This document shows, one piece after another, positions 27,433-35,126 of a stretch of DNA of 64,000 nt; positions within the stretch are counted from its first letter, which is position 1; every line of letters starts with the position of its first letter. The position numbers and the translations under genes are program-made. The notes under the pieces are model-generated. The model saw only the letters and a list, made by a program, of their open reading frames with translations. It did not search any database and was not told where the DNA came from. The stretch is from an uncultured Paracoccaceae bacterium (lineage in GTDB: Bacteria; Pseudomonadota; Alphaproteobacteria; Rhodobacterales; Rhodobacteraceae). The stretch is from positions 1 through 64,000 of the forward strand of contig CAJXSD010000013.1 of the NCBI GenBank assembly GCA_913060475.1, written 5' to 3'.

Positions 27433-29223
27433 ATGACAACTGAAGACACAGGCGACCTGGCACAAAACGCGGTTTTAGAGCAAAATCTGAGCCGATTAGA
27501 AGAGCTGACCCAGCGGTTTGTCACCGTTATTCAGAACAAAAAACAGATTAATCCTGCGTTAAATGGTCCCAGCCCCGATCTGATGGCCAAGGCTTCGGCA
27601 CAGTATTGGCAACAGATGATGGAAAATCCGGCCAAGCTGATGGAAAAACAGGTCGAATATTGGGGACAAACCTTTCATCATTTTATGGCGGCGCAGCAGG
27701 CATTGGTTGCGGGCAATTCGGAGGTAGCTGCTGCGACCCCAACGGACCGCCGGTTCAAAAACCCGATGTGGGATACCAACCCCTATTTCAGTTTTCTAAA
27801 ACAACAATATCTGCAAAACGCCGAAATCATGCGCCAAGCGGTTGACGATCTAGGGGACATGGACCCGCTGGAACAAAAACGCCTGAAATTTTTCACCCAG
27901 CAAATCATCGATATGATGGCACCCACCAATTTTCTGGCGTCAAACCCCGATGCGTTGGAACGGGCCGTGGAAACCCAAGGGCAATCCCTGATTGATGGTT
28001 TGCAAAACCTGATCAGCGACCTTGAGGCGAACGATGGCGAATTGGTTGTCCGCTTGGTCGACGAAACCGCGTTCCAAGTGGGGGGAAACATTGCCACCGC
28101 GCAGGGCAAGGTGGTTTACCGCAATCGGATGATGGAATTGATCCAATACAGCCCGACCACCAAGACGGTCCATGAAACCCCGATTGTGATGTTCCCGCCA
28201 TGGATCAACAAATTCTATATTCTGGATCTGAAACCTGAAAACAGTTTGATCCGCTGGATTGTTGATCAGGGGTATACATTGTTTGTGGTGTCGTGGATCA
28301 ACCCTGATCATGATTATGCCGATACCGGTCTAGAGGATTATATTCAGGATGGATATCTGACCGCGGTCGATGTGGCCAAACAGATCTGCGATCAGGATCA
28401 AGTTAATGCCATCGGATATTGCATCGCGGGCACGACATTGTCGCTGACCTTGTCCTTGATGAAAAAACGCGGGGATTCGTCGATCAAATCGGCCACATTA
28501 TTTACCGCTTTGACAGATTTTTCGGATCAGGGCGAATTTACCCCGTTTTTGCAAAATGATTTCATCGACGCGATCGAAGATGAAATTAACGCCAAAGGCA
28601 TCCTTGAAAGTTTCATCATGGCGCGCACCTTTAGTTTCCTGCGGTCCAATGACTTGGTCTATGGCCCCGCAATCAAAAGCTATATGATGGGGGAAACGCC
28701 GCCAGCGTTTGATTTGTTGTATTGGAACGGGGATGGATCCAGCCTGCCGGGGAAAATGGCAAAACAATATCTGCGCGGGCTGTGTCAGGCCAATCAATTT
28801 GCCCAAGGCACGTTCGAATTGATGGGCGAAACGTTGGCGTTGTCGGATGTTGATGTCCCGATTTGCGCCGTGACCTGTGAAACCGATCATATCGCGGCAT
28901 GGAAAGATTGCTATCGTGGTGTCCAACAGATGAAGAGCCGGTCAAAAACATTCATCATGTCACAATCGGGCCATATCGCCGGCATCGTTAACCCGCCCAG
29001 CAAAAAGAAATATGGCCATTACACCAATGCCAATCTGAAAACCGATGCCGACACCTGGGCCAAGGATGCCGAATTTCACGCAGGCAGCTGGTGGCCACGC
29101 TGGGAATCGTGGGTCAAACCACGCTCTGGCAAACAGGTTCCAGCCCGTATTCCGGGCGATTCGGACTATGATGTGCTATGCGATGCGCCTGGGACCTATG
29201 TCATGCGGAAATCAAGTGTCTGA
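27433..29223 (+). CDS. phaC: Class I poly(3-hydroxyalkanoate) synthase
   Basis: A 596-residue PHA synthase that polymerises 3-hydroxyacyl-CoA on the granule surface. The lipase-like box is GYCIAGTT with the catalytic Cys near residue 330; the catalytic His is in SQSGHIAGIVNPP (~512), and the Asp is in the segment AVTCETDHIAAW (~480). N-terminal residues 1-100 are helical and variable as usual. phaE or phaR-type partner subunits are not needed for class I. Start ATG 27433 is supported by the promoter and operator that cover earlier candidates, though its ribosome binding site is poor. Confidence 0.94.
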   Translation: MTTEDTGDLAQNAVLEQNLSRLEELTQRFVTVIQNKKQINPALNGPSPDLMAKASAQYWQQMMENPAKLMEKQVEYWGQTFHHFMAAQQALVAGNSEVAAATPTDRRFKNPMWDTNPYFSFLKQQYLQNAEIMRQAVDDLGDMDPLEQKRLKFFTQQIIDMMAPTNFLASNPDALERAVETQGQSLIDGLQNLISDLEANDGELVVRLVDETAFQVGGNIATAQGKVVYRNRMMELIQYSPTTKTVHETPIVMFPPWINKFYILDLKPENSLIRWIVDQGYTLFVVSWINPDHDYADTGLEDYIQDGYLTAVDVAKQICDQDQVNAIGYCIAGTTLSLTLSLMKKRGDSSIKSATLFTALTDFSDQGEFTPFLQNDFIDAIEDEINAKGILESFIMARTFSFLRSNDLVYGPAIKSYMMGETPPAFDLLYWNGDGSSLPGKMAKQYLRGLCQANQFAQGTFELMGETLALSDVDVPICAVTCETDHIAAWKDCYRGVQQMKSRSKTFIMSQSGHIAGIVNPPSKKKYGHYTNANLKTDADTWAKDAEFHAGSWWPRWESWVKPRSGKQVPARIPGDSDYDVLCDAPGTYVMRKSSV

Positions 29224-29248
29224 ATTTGCAGCCTAAATAAAATAAATG

Positions 29249-29259
29249 CTGCGGTGCAG
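29249..29259. promoter_or_regulatory. PhaR operator 1 at phaP
   Basis: CTGCGGTGCAG, an exact CTGC-N3-GCAG dyad, 25 bases after the phaC stop and just upstream of the predicted phaP -35 box. Its centre is 28 bases from the second site, so two PhaR units could bind side by side. Confidence 0.65.
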
Positions 29260-29268
29260 AAAAAGTAC

Positions 29269-29297
29269 TTGATTTTCTGCGCTGCAGCATAGATATT
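29269..29297 (+). promoter_or_regulatory. Predicted phaP promoter with PhaR operator 2
   Basis: TTGATT (29269-29274) and GATATT (29292-29297) at 17 bases form a sigma-70-like promoter. The spacer holds CTGCGCTGCAG (29277-29287), another exact CTGC-N3-GCAG dyad. A bound PhaR would lie between -35 and -10, in line with strong repression of the phasin gene until PHA granules titrate PhaR away. Confidence 0.6.
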
Positions 29298-29341
29298 ATA
29301 TCCAGAACACGGGGCCATCCCTGATAGAAAGGATATTTCCA

Positions 29342-29782
29342 ATGACGACTGCACAAGATATGACAAAAATGTTCAAAGACATGATGGGCGCATTTCCCGT
29401 CGATACATCCGCATTTGAAAACATGTTCAAAAACTCGGCCGAGATGAACGAAAAATTCGCCGGTGTTGCGCTGCAAGCTGCTGAAAAATCTGCCGAGCTG
29501 TCCACAAAATGGACCAAAGAAACACTGACAAAATTGACAGACGTTTCCAAAGCGAAAGCCGAGCCTGCCGATTACGCCAAAGCGATGACCGATTTCGCAT
29601 CTGCCCAAGCAGAAGTGACCGCTGAAAATCTGGCCGCCTTTGCTGAAATCGCAAAGAAAGTACAAACAGACACAGTTGAATTGATGATGTCTGCTGGCAA
29701 AGAGTTTTCAGAAGAAGCGTCAGCCGCAGTTAAGAAAGCAACATCAGACGTTGCTACTGCGACGAAAAAAGCTGCGAAATAA
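29342..29782 (+). CDS. phaP: Phasin, PHA granule-associated protein
   Basis: A 146-residue phasin that coats PHA granules and limits their size. It is nearly all amphipathic helix, rich in Ala, Lys, Glu and Thr, with the phasin_2-type heptad region (NMFKNSAEMNEKFAGVALQA, ~27-46) and an Ala/Lys-rich tail (VKKATSDVATATKKAAK) like those of granule-bound proteins. AGAAAGGA lies upstream. Codons are strongly biased, as in a highly expressed gene. It has its own promoter with two PhaR sites and a strong terminator. Confidence 0.93.
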   Translation: MTTAQDMTKMFKDMMGAFPVDTSAFENMFKNSAEMNEKFAGVALQAAEKSAELSTKWTKETLTKLTDVSKAKAEPADYAKAMTDFASAQAEVTAENLAAFAEIAKKVQTDTVELMMSAGKEFSEEASAAVKKATSDVATATKKAAK

Positions 29783-29787
29783 GATAT

Positions 29788-29810
29788 AAGCTCTCTCCTC
29801 CCTCGAGCTT
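29788..29810 (+). ncRNA. phaP 3' UTR hairpin with CCUCC loop
   Basis: Six bases after the phaP stop, AAGCTC (29788-29793) pairs with GAGCTT (29805-29810) around the loop TCTCCTCCCTC. The first ten loop bases are the same as the loop of the last hairpin of the small RNA at 14.5 kb. The loop is complementary to Shine-Dalgarno sequences. With the terminator at 29817-29848 it could be released as a small 3' UTR-derived RNA. The structure is seen; the role is inferred. Confidence 0.45.
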
Positions 29811-29816
29811 TATTTA

Positions 29817-29848
29817 GGGCAAGCCTATGCTTGCCCTTTCTTTTTTTT
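29817..29848 (+). terminator. Rho-independent terminator of phaP
   Basis: GGGCAAGC (29817-29824), loop CTAT, GCTTGCCC (29829-29836), then a T-rich tract of 12 bases with one C. A strong intrinsic terminator that separates phaP from phaR. Confidence 0.92.
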
Positions 29849-29900
29849 CTGCAACCGCGTAATGTTTACCGCAGCGCCGCAGAATCTGGAGGGATCCCCC

Positions 29901-30446
29901 GTGACGGAAACATCGCAACCTTTGTTGATCAAACGTTATGCAAGCCGCCGGTTATACAATACCGAAACCAGTGATTATGTGACCCTAGAGGATATCGCAG
30001 GGTTCATTCGTGATGGCCGCGATGTGCAGATCATTGATCTGAAATCCGGGGACGATCTGACGCGGCAATATTTGTTGCAAATCATCGCCGAACACGAAAG
30101 CCGTGGTGAAAATGTATTACCGATCAATGTGTTGAACGATTTGGTGCGCAGCTATACAACCCAAGCCTCATCCGTGGTGCCCCAATTTTTGGCCATGTCC
30201 TTTGATATGCTACGCGAAGGGCAGAACAAAATGCTGGGGTCGATGAACCCCATGGCGTCGATGCCCGGGTTTGAGGCGATGCAAGCCCAGCAAGAGGCCT
30301 TTATGAAAGCCTTTACATCCGGCTTTGGTCAGTGGCCCAGTGCGCCTGCACCCCAAGAGGACGCCGCCGCCGAGGGGGACGACCTGTCGGATATCAAGGC
30401 ACAGTTGGCTGAATTGCAGGCCAAACTCAGCAAAATGGGCAAATAA
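29901..30446 (+). CDS. phaR: Polyhydroxyalkanoate synthesis repressor PhaR
   Basis: A 181-residue PhaR. The N-terminal PHB/PHA accumulation regulator domain is clear: LLIKRYASRRLYNTETSDYV (~8-27) and VTLEDIAGFIRDGRDVQIID (~27-46), followed by DDLTRQYLLQIIAEHESRG. The C-terminal part is helical with Gln/Ala/Met runs and ends in a predicted coiled coil (IKAQLAELQAKLSKMGK). PhaR binds both DNA and PHB granules. GTG 29901 has GGAGGG 7 bases upstream. The proximal leader lacks an exact CTGC-N3-GCAG dyad, so autoregulation is not obvious. Confidence 0.93.
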   Translation: MTETSQPLLIKRYASRRLYNTETSDYVTLEDIAGFIRDGRDVQIIDLKSGDDLTRQYLLQIIAEHESRGENVLPINVLNDLVRSYTTQASSVVPQFLAMSFDMLREGQNKMLGSMNPMASMPGFEAMQAQQEAFMKAFTSGFGQWPSAPAPQEDAAAEGDDLSDIKAQLAELQAKLSKMGK

Positions 30447-30490
30447 CACCCACCCTGACTGCAGGGACGGCGCGCCTATGCGCGCGATCC

Positions 30491-31858
30491 TTAGACGTTT
30501 AATAACAGATGTTCGCGTTCCCATGGGCTGATCACCTGCAGGAACTCTTCGTATTCTGAACGTTTGACGATGGAATAGACGCGGGCAAATTCTGGCCCCA
30601 AAATGTCGTGCAGTTCCTTAGCGTCTTCGAACAGGTCTAATGCCTCACCCATGACGCGGGGGATGTCTGTTTCGCCTTCATAGGCATCACCCTTGAACTG
30701 TTTTTCGGGCCAGATCTCGTTCTTGATGCCCAAATATCCGCAGGCCAGTGATGCCGCGATGCACAGATATGGGTTGCTATCCATCCCTGCCAGTCGGTTT
30801 TCGACGCGCCGCGCTGCCGCATTGGACAGGGGCACGCGAATACCGGTCGTGCGATTGTCACGCCCCCAGGCCAAATTGACCGGCGCCGCATGGTTTTTGA
30901 CATAGCGGCGGTAGGAATTCACATAAGGGGCCATAATTGCGATGGCGGCGGGCAAATATTTTTGCAATCCCCCGATGAAATGGAAAAACATGTCTGTTTC
31001 CCCACCCTGTGGTCCGGAAAATACGTTGTTTCCTGTTTGCAAATCCAAAATCGAATGGTGGATGTGCATCGCACTGCCTGGTTCATCCTCGATTGGTTTG
31101 GCCATAAAGGTGGCAAAACAATCGTGCCGCAGCGCTGCTTCGCGGATGAGACGTTTGAAATAAAACACTTCGTCCGCCAATTTCACCGGGTTGCCATGCC
31201 GCAGGTTTATTTCCAACTGGCCTGCGCCGCCTTCTTGGGTGATGCCGTCAATTTCGAAACCCTGCGCTTCGGCAAAATCATAGATATCATCGATCACAGG
31301 GCCAAATTCATCTACGGCAGTCATAGAATACGCCTGGCGCGCGGCCGCGGGCCGGCCCGAACGGCCCATCATCGCCGTGATGGGTTTGGCCGGATCGATG
31401 TTGCGGGCCACAAGGTAAAATTCCATTTCAGGGGCAACAACGGGATTCCACCCCTCTTTGTTGTACAGATCGACCACGCGTTTTAACACGTTGCGCGGGG
31501 CAAATGGCACGGGCACGCCTTTGCGGTCATAGGCGTCGTGGATGACCTGCAATGTCCAGTCCCCGGTCCAGGGCGCAGCCGTTGCAGTGGAATTATCTGG
31601 CCGCAAAATCATATCGCGTTCGATAAACCCTTCGGCGCCCGCGGCTTCGCCCCATTCGCCTGTGATGGTTTGATAAAAAATGGAATCGGGCAAATGGAAC
31701 GAATCCTGACGCGCATATTTTGCCGCTGGCACAGCTTTGCCGCGGGCAATGCCGGGTAGGTCTGCGATCACGCATTCGACCTCGTCTAGCTTGCGCCCCT
31801 CTAGATAGGCTTGGGCCGCCTCGGGTAATGTTAAAACTAATTCTTCTAGGGGTGTCAT
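30491..31858 (-). CDS. Glutamine synthetase-like enzyme (PuuA-type)
   Basis: A 455-residue ligase of the glutamine synthetase fold. The N-terminal beta-grasp has VECVIADLPGIARGKAVPA (~27-45); the catalytic domain has VVAPEMEFYLV (~128), GQLEINLRHG (~206), MHIHHSI (~261, metal/ATP site) and GRDNRTTGIRVPLS (~330). It is more like gamma-glutamylpolyamine or gamma-glutamylamide synthetases than GlnA, and lacks the adenylylation tyrosine loop as far as I can see. It ends an operon for ABC uptake and overlaps the amidotransferase gene by ATGA, so it probably glutamylates the imported amine or amino acid. Confidence 0.82.
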   Translation of the reverse strand: MTPLEELVLTLPEAAQAYLEGRKLDEVECVIADLPGIARGKAVPAAKYARQDSFHLPDSIFYQTITGEWGEAAGAEGFIERDMILRPDNSTATAAPWTGDWTLQVIHDAYDRKGVPVPFAPRNVLKRVVDLYNKEGWNPVVAPEMEFYLVARNIDPAKPITAMMGRSGRPAAARQAYSMTAVDEFGPVIDDIYDFAEAQGFEIDGITQEGGAGQLEINLRHGNPVKLADEVFYFKRLIREAALRHDCFATFMAKPIEDEPGSAMHIHHSILDLQTGNNVFSGPQGGETDMFFHFIGGLQKYLPAAIAIMAPYVNSYRRYVKNHAAPVNLAWGRDNRTTGIRVPLSNAAARRVENRLAGMDSNPYLCIAASLACGYLGIKNEIWPEKQFKGDAYEGETDIPRVMGEALDLFEDAKELHDILGPEFARVYSIVKRSEYEEFLQVISPWEREHLLLNV

Positions 31859-32538
31859 GCGGCACCTTTTTTCTGTTGAAATACACGCGCCATTTCTGAC
31901 GCAATCACGGTCCAATCGGTTTCGGCCAATGTGGTTTTAGTCCGTTCAATCTGGGCATCAGGGACATTGCCAATCGCCCGAAATTCCAACAGGCCGGCAA
32001 TCACATCACCGTCAAATTCGGGATGGGGTTGAACAGTAAACACATGGTCCCCATACCCTAAAATGGCATTTTTACAAAAATCATTTCCGCCCAAAACGAC
32101 CGCCCCCGGGGGCAGGGTGGTCACCTGATCCTGATGCCACGCATTCAGTTTGACCGATTTCCCGCCAAAGTCATATGTGGTTGTGCCTGTGGCCCAACCG
32201 CCAGCGAATTTTTCCACATGCCCGCCCAGGGCCTGGGCAATGATTTGATGGCCAAAACAGATGCCAACCAAGGGGCATTTTAAGGCATAGATGTCTTGGA
32301 TCAATTCCTCAAGCTTGGGGATCCAGGGCAACGGATCATAGGCGCCGTGTTTTGACCCACTGATCAACCAGCCATCTGCATCGCGCGCAGAGGCGGGGAA
32401 ATCCATGTTTTCGACGTCATAGACCACAAATTCGAAATCATAACTGCCAAGAATGCGGCGAAACATTTCATCGTAATCGCCTGTTTTGTGTTTGATCTGA
32501 TCAGGCGCATGGCCTGCCATCAAGATACCAATTTTCAT
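31855..32538 (-). CDS. Class I glutamine amidotransferase-like protein
   Basis: A 227-residue protein of the GMP-synthase-like type 1 glutamine amidotransferase group. The catalytic triad is visible: Cys in VGICFGHQIIAQALGG (~95), His and Glu in VQPHPEFDGDV (~171). It has no partner synthetase domain fused. Similar stand-alone proteins may hydrolyse gamma-glutamyl bonds; the neighbouring PuuA-like ligase (ATGA overlap) suggests the pair puts on and takes off a gamma-glutamyl group. That is inference. Confidence 0.82.
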   Translation of the reverse strand: MKIGILMAGHAPDQIKHKTGDYDEMFRRILGSYDFEFVVYDVENMDFPASARDADGWLISGSKHGAYDPLPWIPKLEELIQDIYALKCPLVGICFGHQIIAQALGGHVEKFAGGWATGTTTYDFGGKSVKLNAWHQDQVTTLPPGAVVLGGNDFCKNAILGYGDHVFTVQPHPEFDGDVIAGLLEFRAIGNVPDAQIERTKTTLAETDWTVIASEMARVFQQKKGAA

Positions 32539-32615
32539 AAATCACACTTTGTGGTGGTTGCTGTATTTGTTATATCTGATCGCGTTGATTTTGCCAGTCT
32601 TTTCCGATTGTCAGC

Positions 32616-33422
32616 TTAACGGATCAAATTCATTTTTAACCGAATCTTCGACATTTGCTGTTGTGGTAAATGACGATTTAGCCGTTTGTTGATGGCCCCA
32701 AAAATCGCAATAACGATCAGGGTCAGTACGATAAAATATCCAGCCAAAATTGGATAGGGGACAAAGGGGTTAAAGGTTTTGTCCGCAAAATAGCTGGCGT
32801 AATACAGCGCATCACCCTGTTGCCGTTTCGCCGGAAACCCCGAAAAAAAGACCAGCGTTGTCGCATGGAACAGAAATATCGCCTCATTCGTGTAGGCAGG
32901 CCATGCAAGGCGCAGCATCGTTGGAAACGTGATGCGTCGGAACCGTTTTAGACCCGTCAGACCATAGGCATCCGCGGCCTCGATGTCGCCCTTTGGGATG
33001 GATTGCAGAGCGCCGTAGAATATTTCACCGCTGTAGGCAGCGGTGTTTAGGAACAACACCACCAATGCGCCCGCCCAGGCAGACGTCAGCGGGCTAAAGA
33101 CGGGAAAGGTTTGTTTCAGCGACAAGAACAGGAAATAGGCAAAGAAAAACTGGATAAACAGCGGCGACCCACGAAATACGAATATAATCCATTCGGCGGT
33201 TTTGCGGATGACGGTGTTATGCGATGCCTTGCCAACGGCCAAGGAAACTGCCAGAACAAATCCGGTAATCAGGGCCAAAATCCCGAAATAAATGTTCCAG
33301 ATCATGCCAGACCCGATCAGGGTAAATTGGTGGCACAACGTGAAATCAGACCGCGGCAACAGCCGTTCGCCAATTCCGATCGAACGCAGCCCGTAATCTG
33401 CGATGATATCCCAACAGCTCAT
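32616..33422 (-). CDS. Amino acid ABC transporter permease (HisM-like)
   Basis: A 268-residue inner-membrane permease with the binding-protein-dependent permease domain. Membrane helices lie near residues 38-60, 82-105, 117-140, 180-200 and 228-250. The coupling loop for the ATPase is IEAADAYGLTGLKRFRRITFP (EAA motif, ~147). The FRGSPLFIQFFFAYF stretch is usual in HisM/ArtM-type units. Its start overlaps the stop of the other permease gene (ATGA), so they form a heterodimer. Confidence 0.9.
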   Translation of the reverse strand: MSCWDIIADYGLRSIGIGERLLPRSDFTLCHQFTLIGSGMIWNIYFGILALITGFVLAVSLAVGKASHNTVIRKTAEWIIFVFRGSPLFIQFFFAYFLFLSLKQTFPVFSPLTSAWAGALVVLFLNTAAYSGEIFYGALQSIPKGDIEAADAYGLTGLKRFRRITFPTMLRLAWPAYTNEAIFLFHATTLVFFSGFPAKRQQGDALYYASYFADKTFNPFVPYPILAGYFIVLTLIVIAIFGAINKRLNRHLPQQQMSKIRLKMNLIR

Positions 33423-34315
33423 GCCATGCCCTTTCGTTGTGCTTCACCGCCGGCGGTGGCCTGACCATGGGTTAGGCGTTTCATGACGCGGTCCAAAAAT
33501 ACCTCGGACACTTTGGTAAAGGCCAGATAAAACACCAACAGCGCCAGGAAATACCACATGCGCCAATCACCATGGGGATAATCGGTAAAGCGTGCAGTTT
33601 TAATGCCGCCCAATTCACGGGCCCAATATACGATATCTTCGATACCTAGCAAAAACAGCAGAGGCGTGGCCTTGATCAAAACCATCCACAGATTGCCCAG
33701 ACCGGGCAGGGCATAGACCCACATTTGTGGCACGACGATGCGCCAAAATGTTTGGCGCGGGTTCATCCCATAGGCCGCGGCCGTTTCCGTTTGTGCATGC
33801 GGTACGGCCTGCATCGCGCCGAATAAAACATTGGCAGCAAAGGCACCGAAAACGATGGAAAACGTAAACACAGCCAGCGCAAAGCCATAGGTTTCATGCA
33901 CCCATTGGGGCGCCGTCCCAAGGGGCAGTTTGGCCGCCTGACAGACGACAAAATCATTGCCCTGTCGGATCGGGTCCGTCCAATCGGGGCATTTTATACT
34001 GTGTCGGATCCATTCCAGAAACTGGTCCAAAGCAATGATAAAAAACAGGAAAAACGCAATATCAGGCACGCCACGTACGATTGCGATATATCCCCGCCCA
34101 AAGAGCGTCAGCGGCAAAAACGACGACCGCGCCGCCACAGCGCCGGCAAAGCCAAAGCCCAAGGCAACCGGGGCGGTGACCGCCAAAAGCAATAAAACCG
34201 TGCCAACTGCGACATATAAACCGGCATGTTTTGCCGTCGTAAAATAACACAAAAACCACTGCAGCTGGCCAAGGGTATCGGGGTCTGTGCAAAAGCTAAA
34301 AATGGGACACCTCAA
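33419..34315 (-). CDS. Amino acid ABC transporter permease (HisQ-like)
   Basis: A 298-residue permease of the polar amino acid uptake family. The sequence has VRGVPDIAFFLFFIIALDQF (~80), an insert (IRHSIKCPDWTDPIRQGNDF, ~103-122) that is longer than in enteric HisQ, and the EAA loop TETAAAYGMNPRQTFWRIVVP (~178). No ATG or GTG starts the frame: TTG 34315 has no ribosome binding site, while an ATT codon at 34303 (I/M-FSFCTDPDTL) lies four bases after GAGGTG. The start is therefore open. Confidence 0.88.
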   Translation of the reverse strand: MRCPIFSFCTDPDTLGQLQWFLCYFTTAKHAGLYVAVGTVLLLLAVTAPVALGFGFAGAVAARSSFLPLTLFGRGYIAIVRGVPDIAFFLFFIIALDQFLEWIRHSIKCPDWTDPIRQGNDFVVCQAAKLPLGTAPQWVHETYGFALAVFTFSIVFGAFAANVLFGAMQAVPHAQTETAAAYGMNPRQTFWRIVVPQMWVYALPGLGNLWMVLIKATPLLFLLGIEDIVYWARELGGIKTARFTDYPHGDWRMWYFLALLVFYLAFTKVSEVFLDRVMKRLTHGQATAGGEAQRKGMA

Positions 34316-34329
34316 ATCATCAGGGGGCA

Positions 34330-34353
34330 GAGGCAGGGCGCAAACCCTGCCTC
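34330..34353 (-). terminator. Intercistronic hairpin after binding-protein gene
   Basis: GAGGCAGGG (34330-34338) and CCCTGCCTC (34345-34353) form a perfect 9-bp stem with a 6-base loop, 10 bases after the binding-protein stop. There is no T run, so it more likely slows mRNA decay or gives partial termination, raising the level of binding protein over permeases. Confidence 0.6.
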
Positions 34354-34362
34354 AGATCGTTT

Positions 34363-35085
34363 TTAGAAGGGTTCGCCGATTTCGTATTTCGCGATCAAGG
34401 CGTTCAATGAACCGTCCGCTTTCATCGAGTTGATTGCCGCGCTGAATTTGTCACGCAGCTCTGAATCAGATTTGCGGATACCCATACCAACACCGCCACC
34501 GATCAGAACAGTTTGTTCCAGCATGACCATGTCTGCGCTTTCAGCTGCGATTGGGCCCAGATAGGCTGCATCGGCCAACACCGCATCCGCTTCGCCATTG
34601 CGCACGGCTGCGATTGTTTCCTCGGGTGTTGCGAATTCCAGCAATGTCGCGCCCATTTCGGCGATATAGCTGGCTTGGATGGTGCTGGCCTGTGCCGCGA
34701 TCACACCGCCTGCTACATCGACATCTGCCGACATCGCCAAATAGGCGGATGGATCGGGTTGCGTATAGTTGGTGGTGAAATCGATTTTTTCTTTGCGTTC
34801 GTCGGTGATCGACATGCCCGCGATGATGGTGTCATAGTTGCCGGACACCAGGTTTGGAATGATGCTGTCCCAGTCATTGGTGACCCATTCACATGTCAAT
34901 TCCGCGCGTGCGCACAGTTCGTCGCCCAATTCGCGTTCGAAACCGGCCACTTCGCCATTGTCATCGATATAGTTATAGGGAGGGTAGGCGCCCTCGGTCC
35001 CCATACGGACAACCGAATGGCTGCCGGCGAATGCCATGCCCGCGCTAAGCGCGATGGCCGCTGTTGTTAGAACTAGGTTTTTCAT
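34363..35085 (-). CDS. Amino acid ABC transporter substrate-binding protein
   Basis: A 240-residue periplasmic binding protein of the lysine/arginine/ornithine/histidine/octopine type. Signal peptide MKNLVLTTAAIALSAGMAFA (cleavage at ~20/21). Ligand-side motifs: GTEGAYPPYNYIDDNGEVAG (~29-48) and FERELGDELCARAELTCEW (two Cys, possible disulfide), IIAGMSITDERKEKIDFT (~92). It delivers the substrate to the HisQ/HisM-like permeases; the exact substrate, likely a basic amino acid or related amine, is not fixed. Confidence 0.92.
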   Translation of the reverse strand: MKNLVLTTAAIALSAGMAFAGSHSVVRMGTEGAYPPYNYIDDNGEVAGFERELGDELCARAELTCEWVTNDWDSIIPNLVSGNYDTIIAGMSITDERKEKIDFTTNYTQPDPSAYLAMSADVDVAGGVIAAQASTIQASYIAEMGATLLEFATPEETIAAVRNGEADAVLADAAYLGPIAAESADMVMLEQTVLIGGGVGMGIRKSDSELRDKFSAAINSMKADGSLNALIAKYEIGEPF

Positions 35086-35126
35086 TGGTTTTCCCCTTGT
35101 TGTTAGGAATGGTTCCGTTCCACGCG

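Noticed and set aside
29862-29900. Longer N-terminus for PhaR from ATG 29862
   Set aside because: The extension (MFTAAPQNLEGSP) covers the GGAGGG site of the GTG start at 29901, and known PhaR proteins begin shortly before the LLIKRYASRRLYNT segment.
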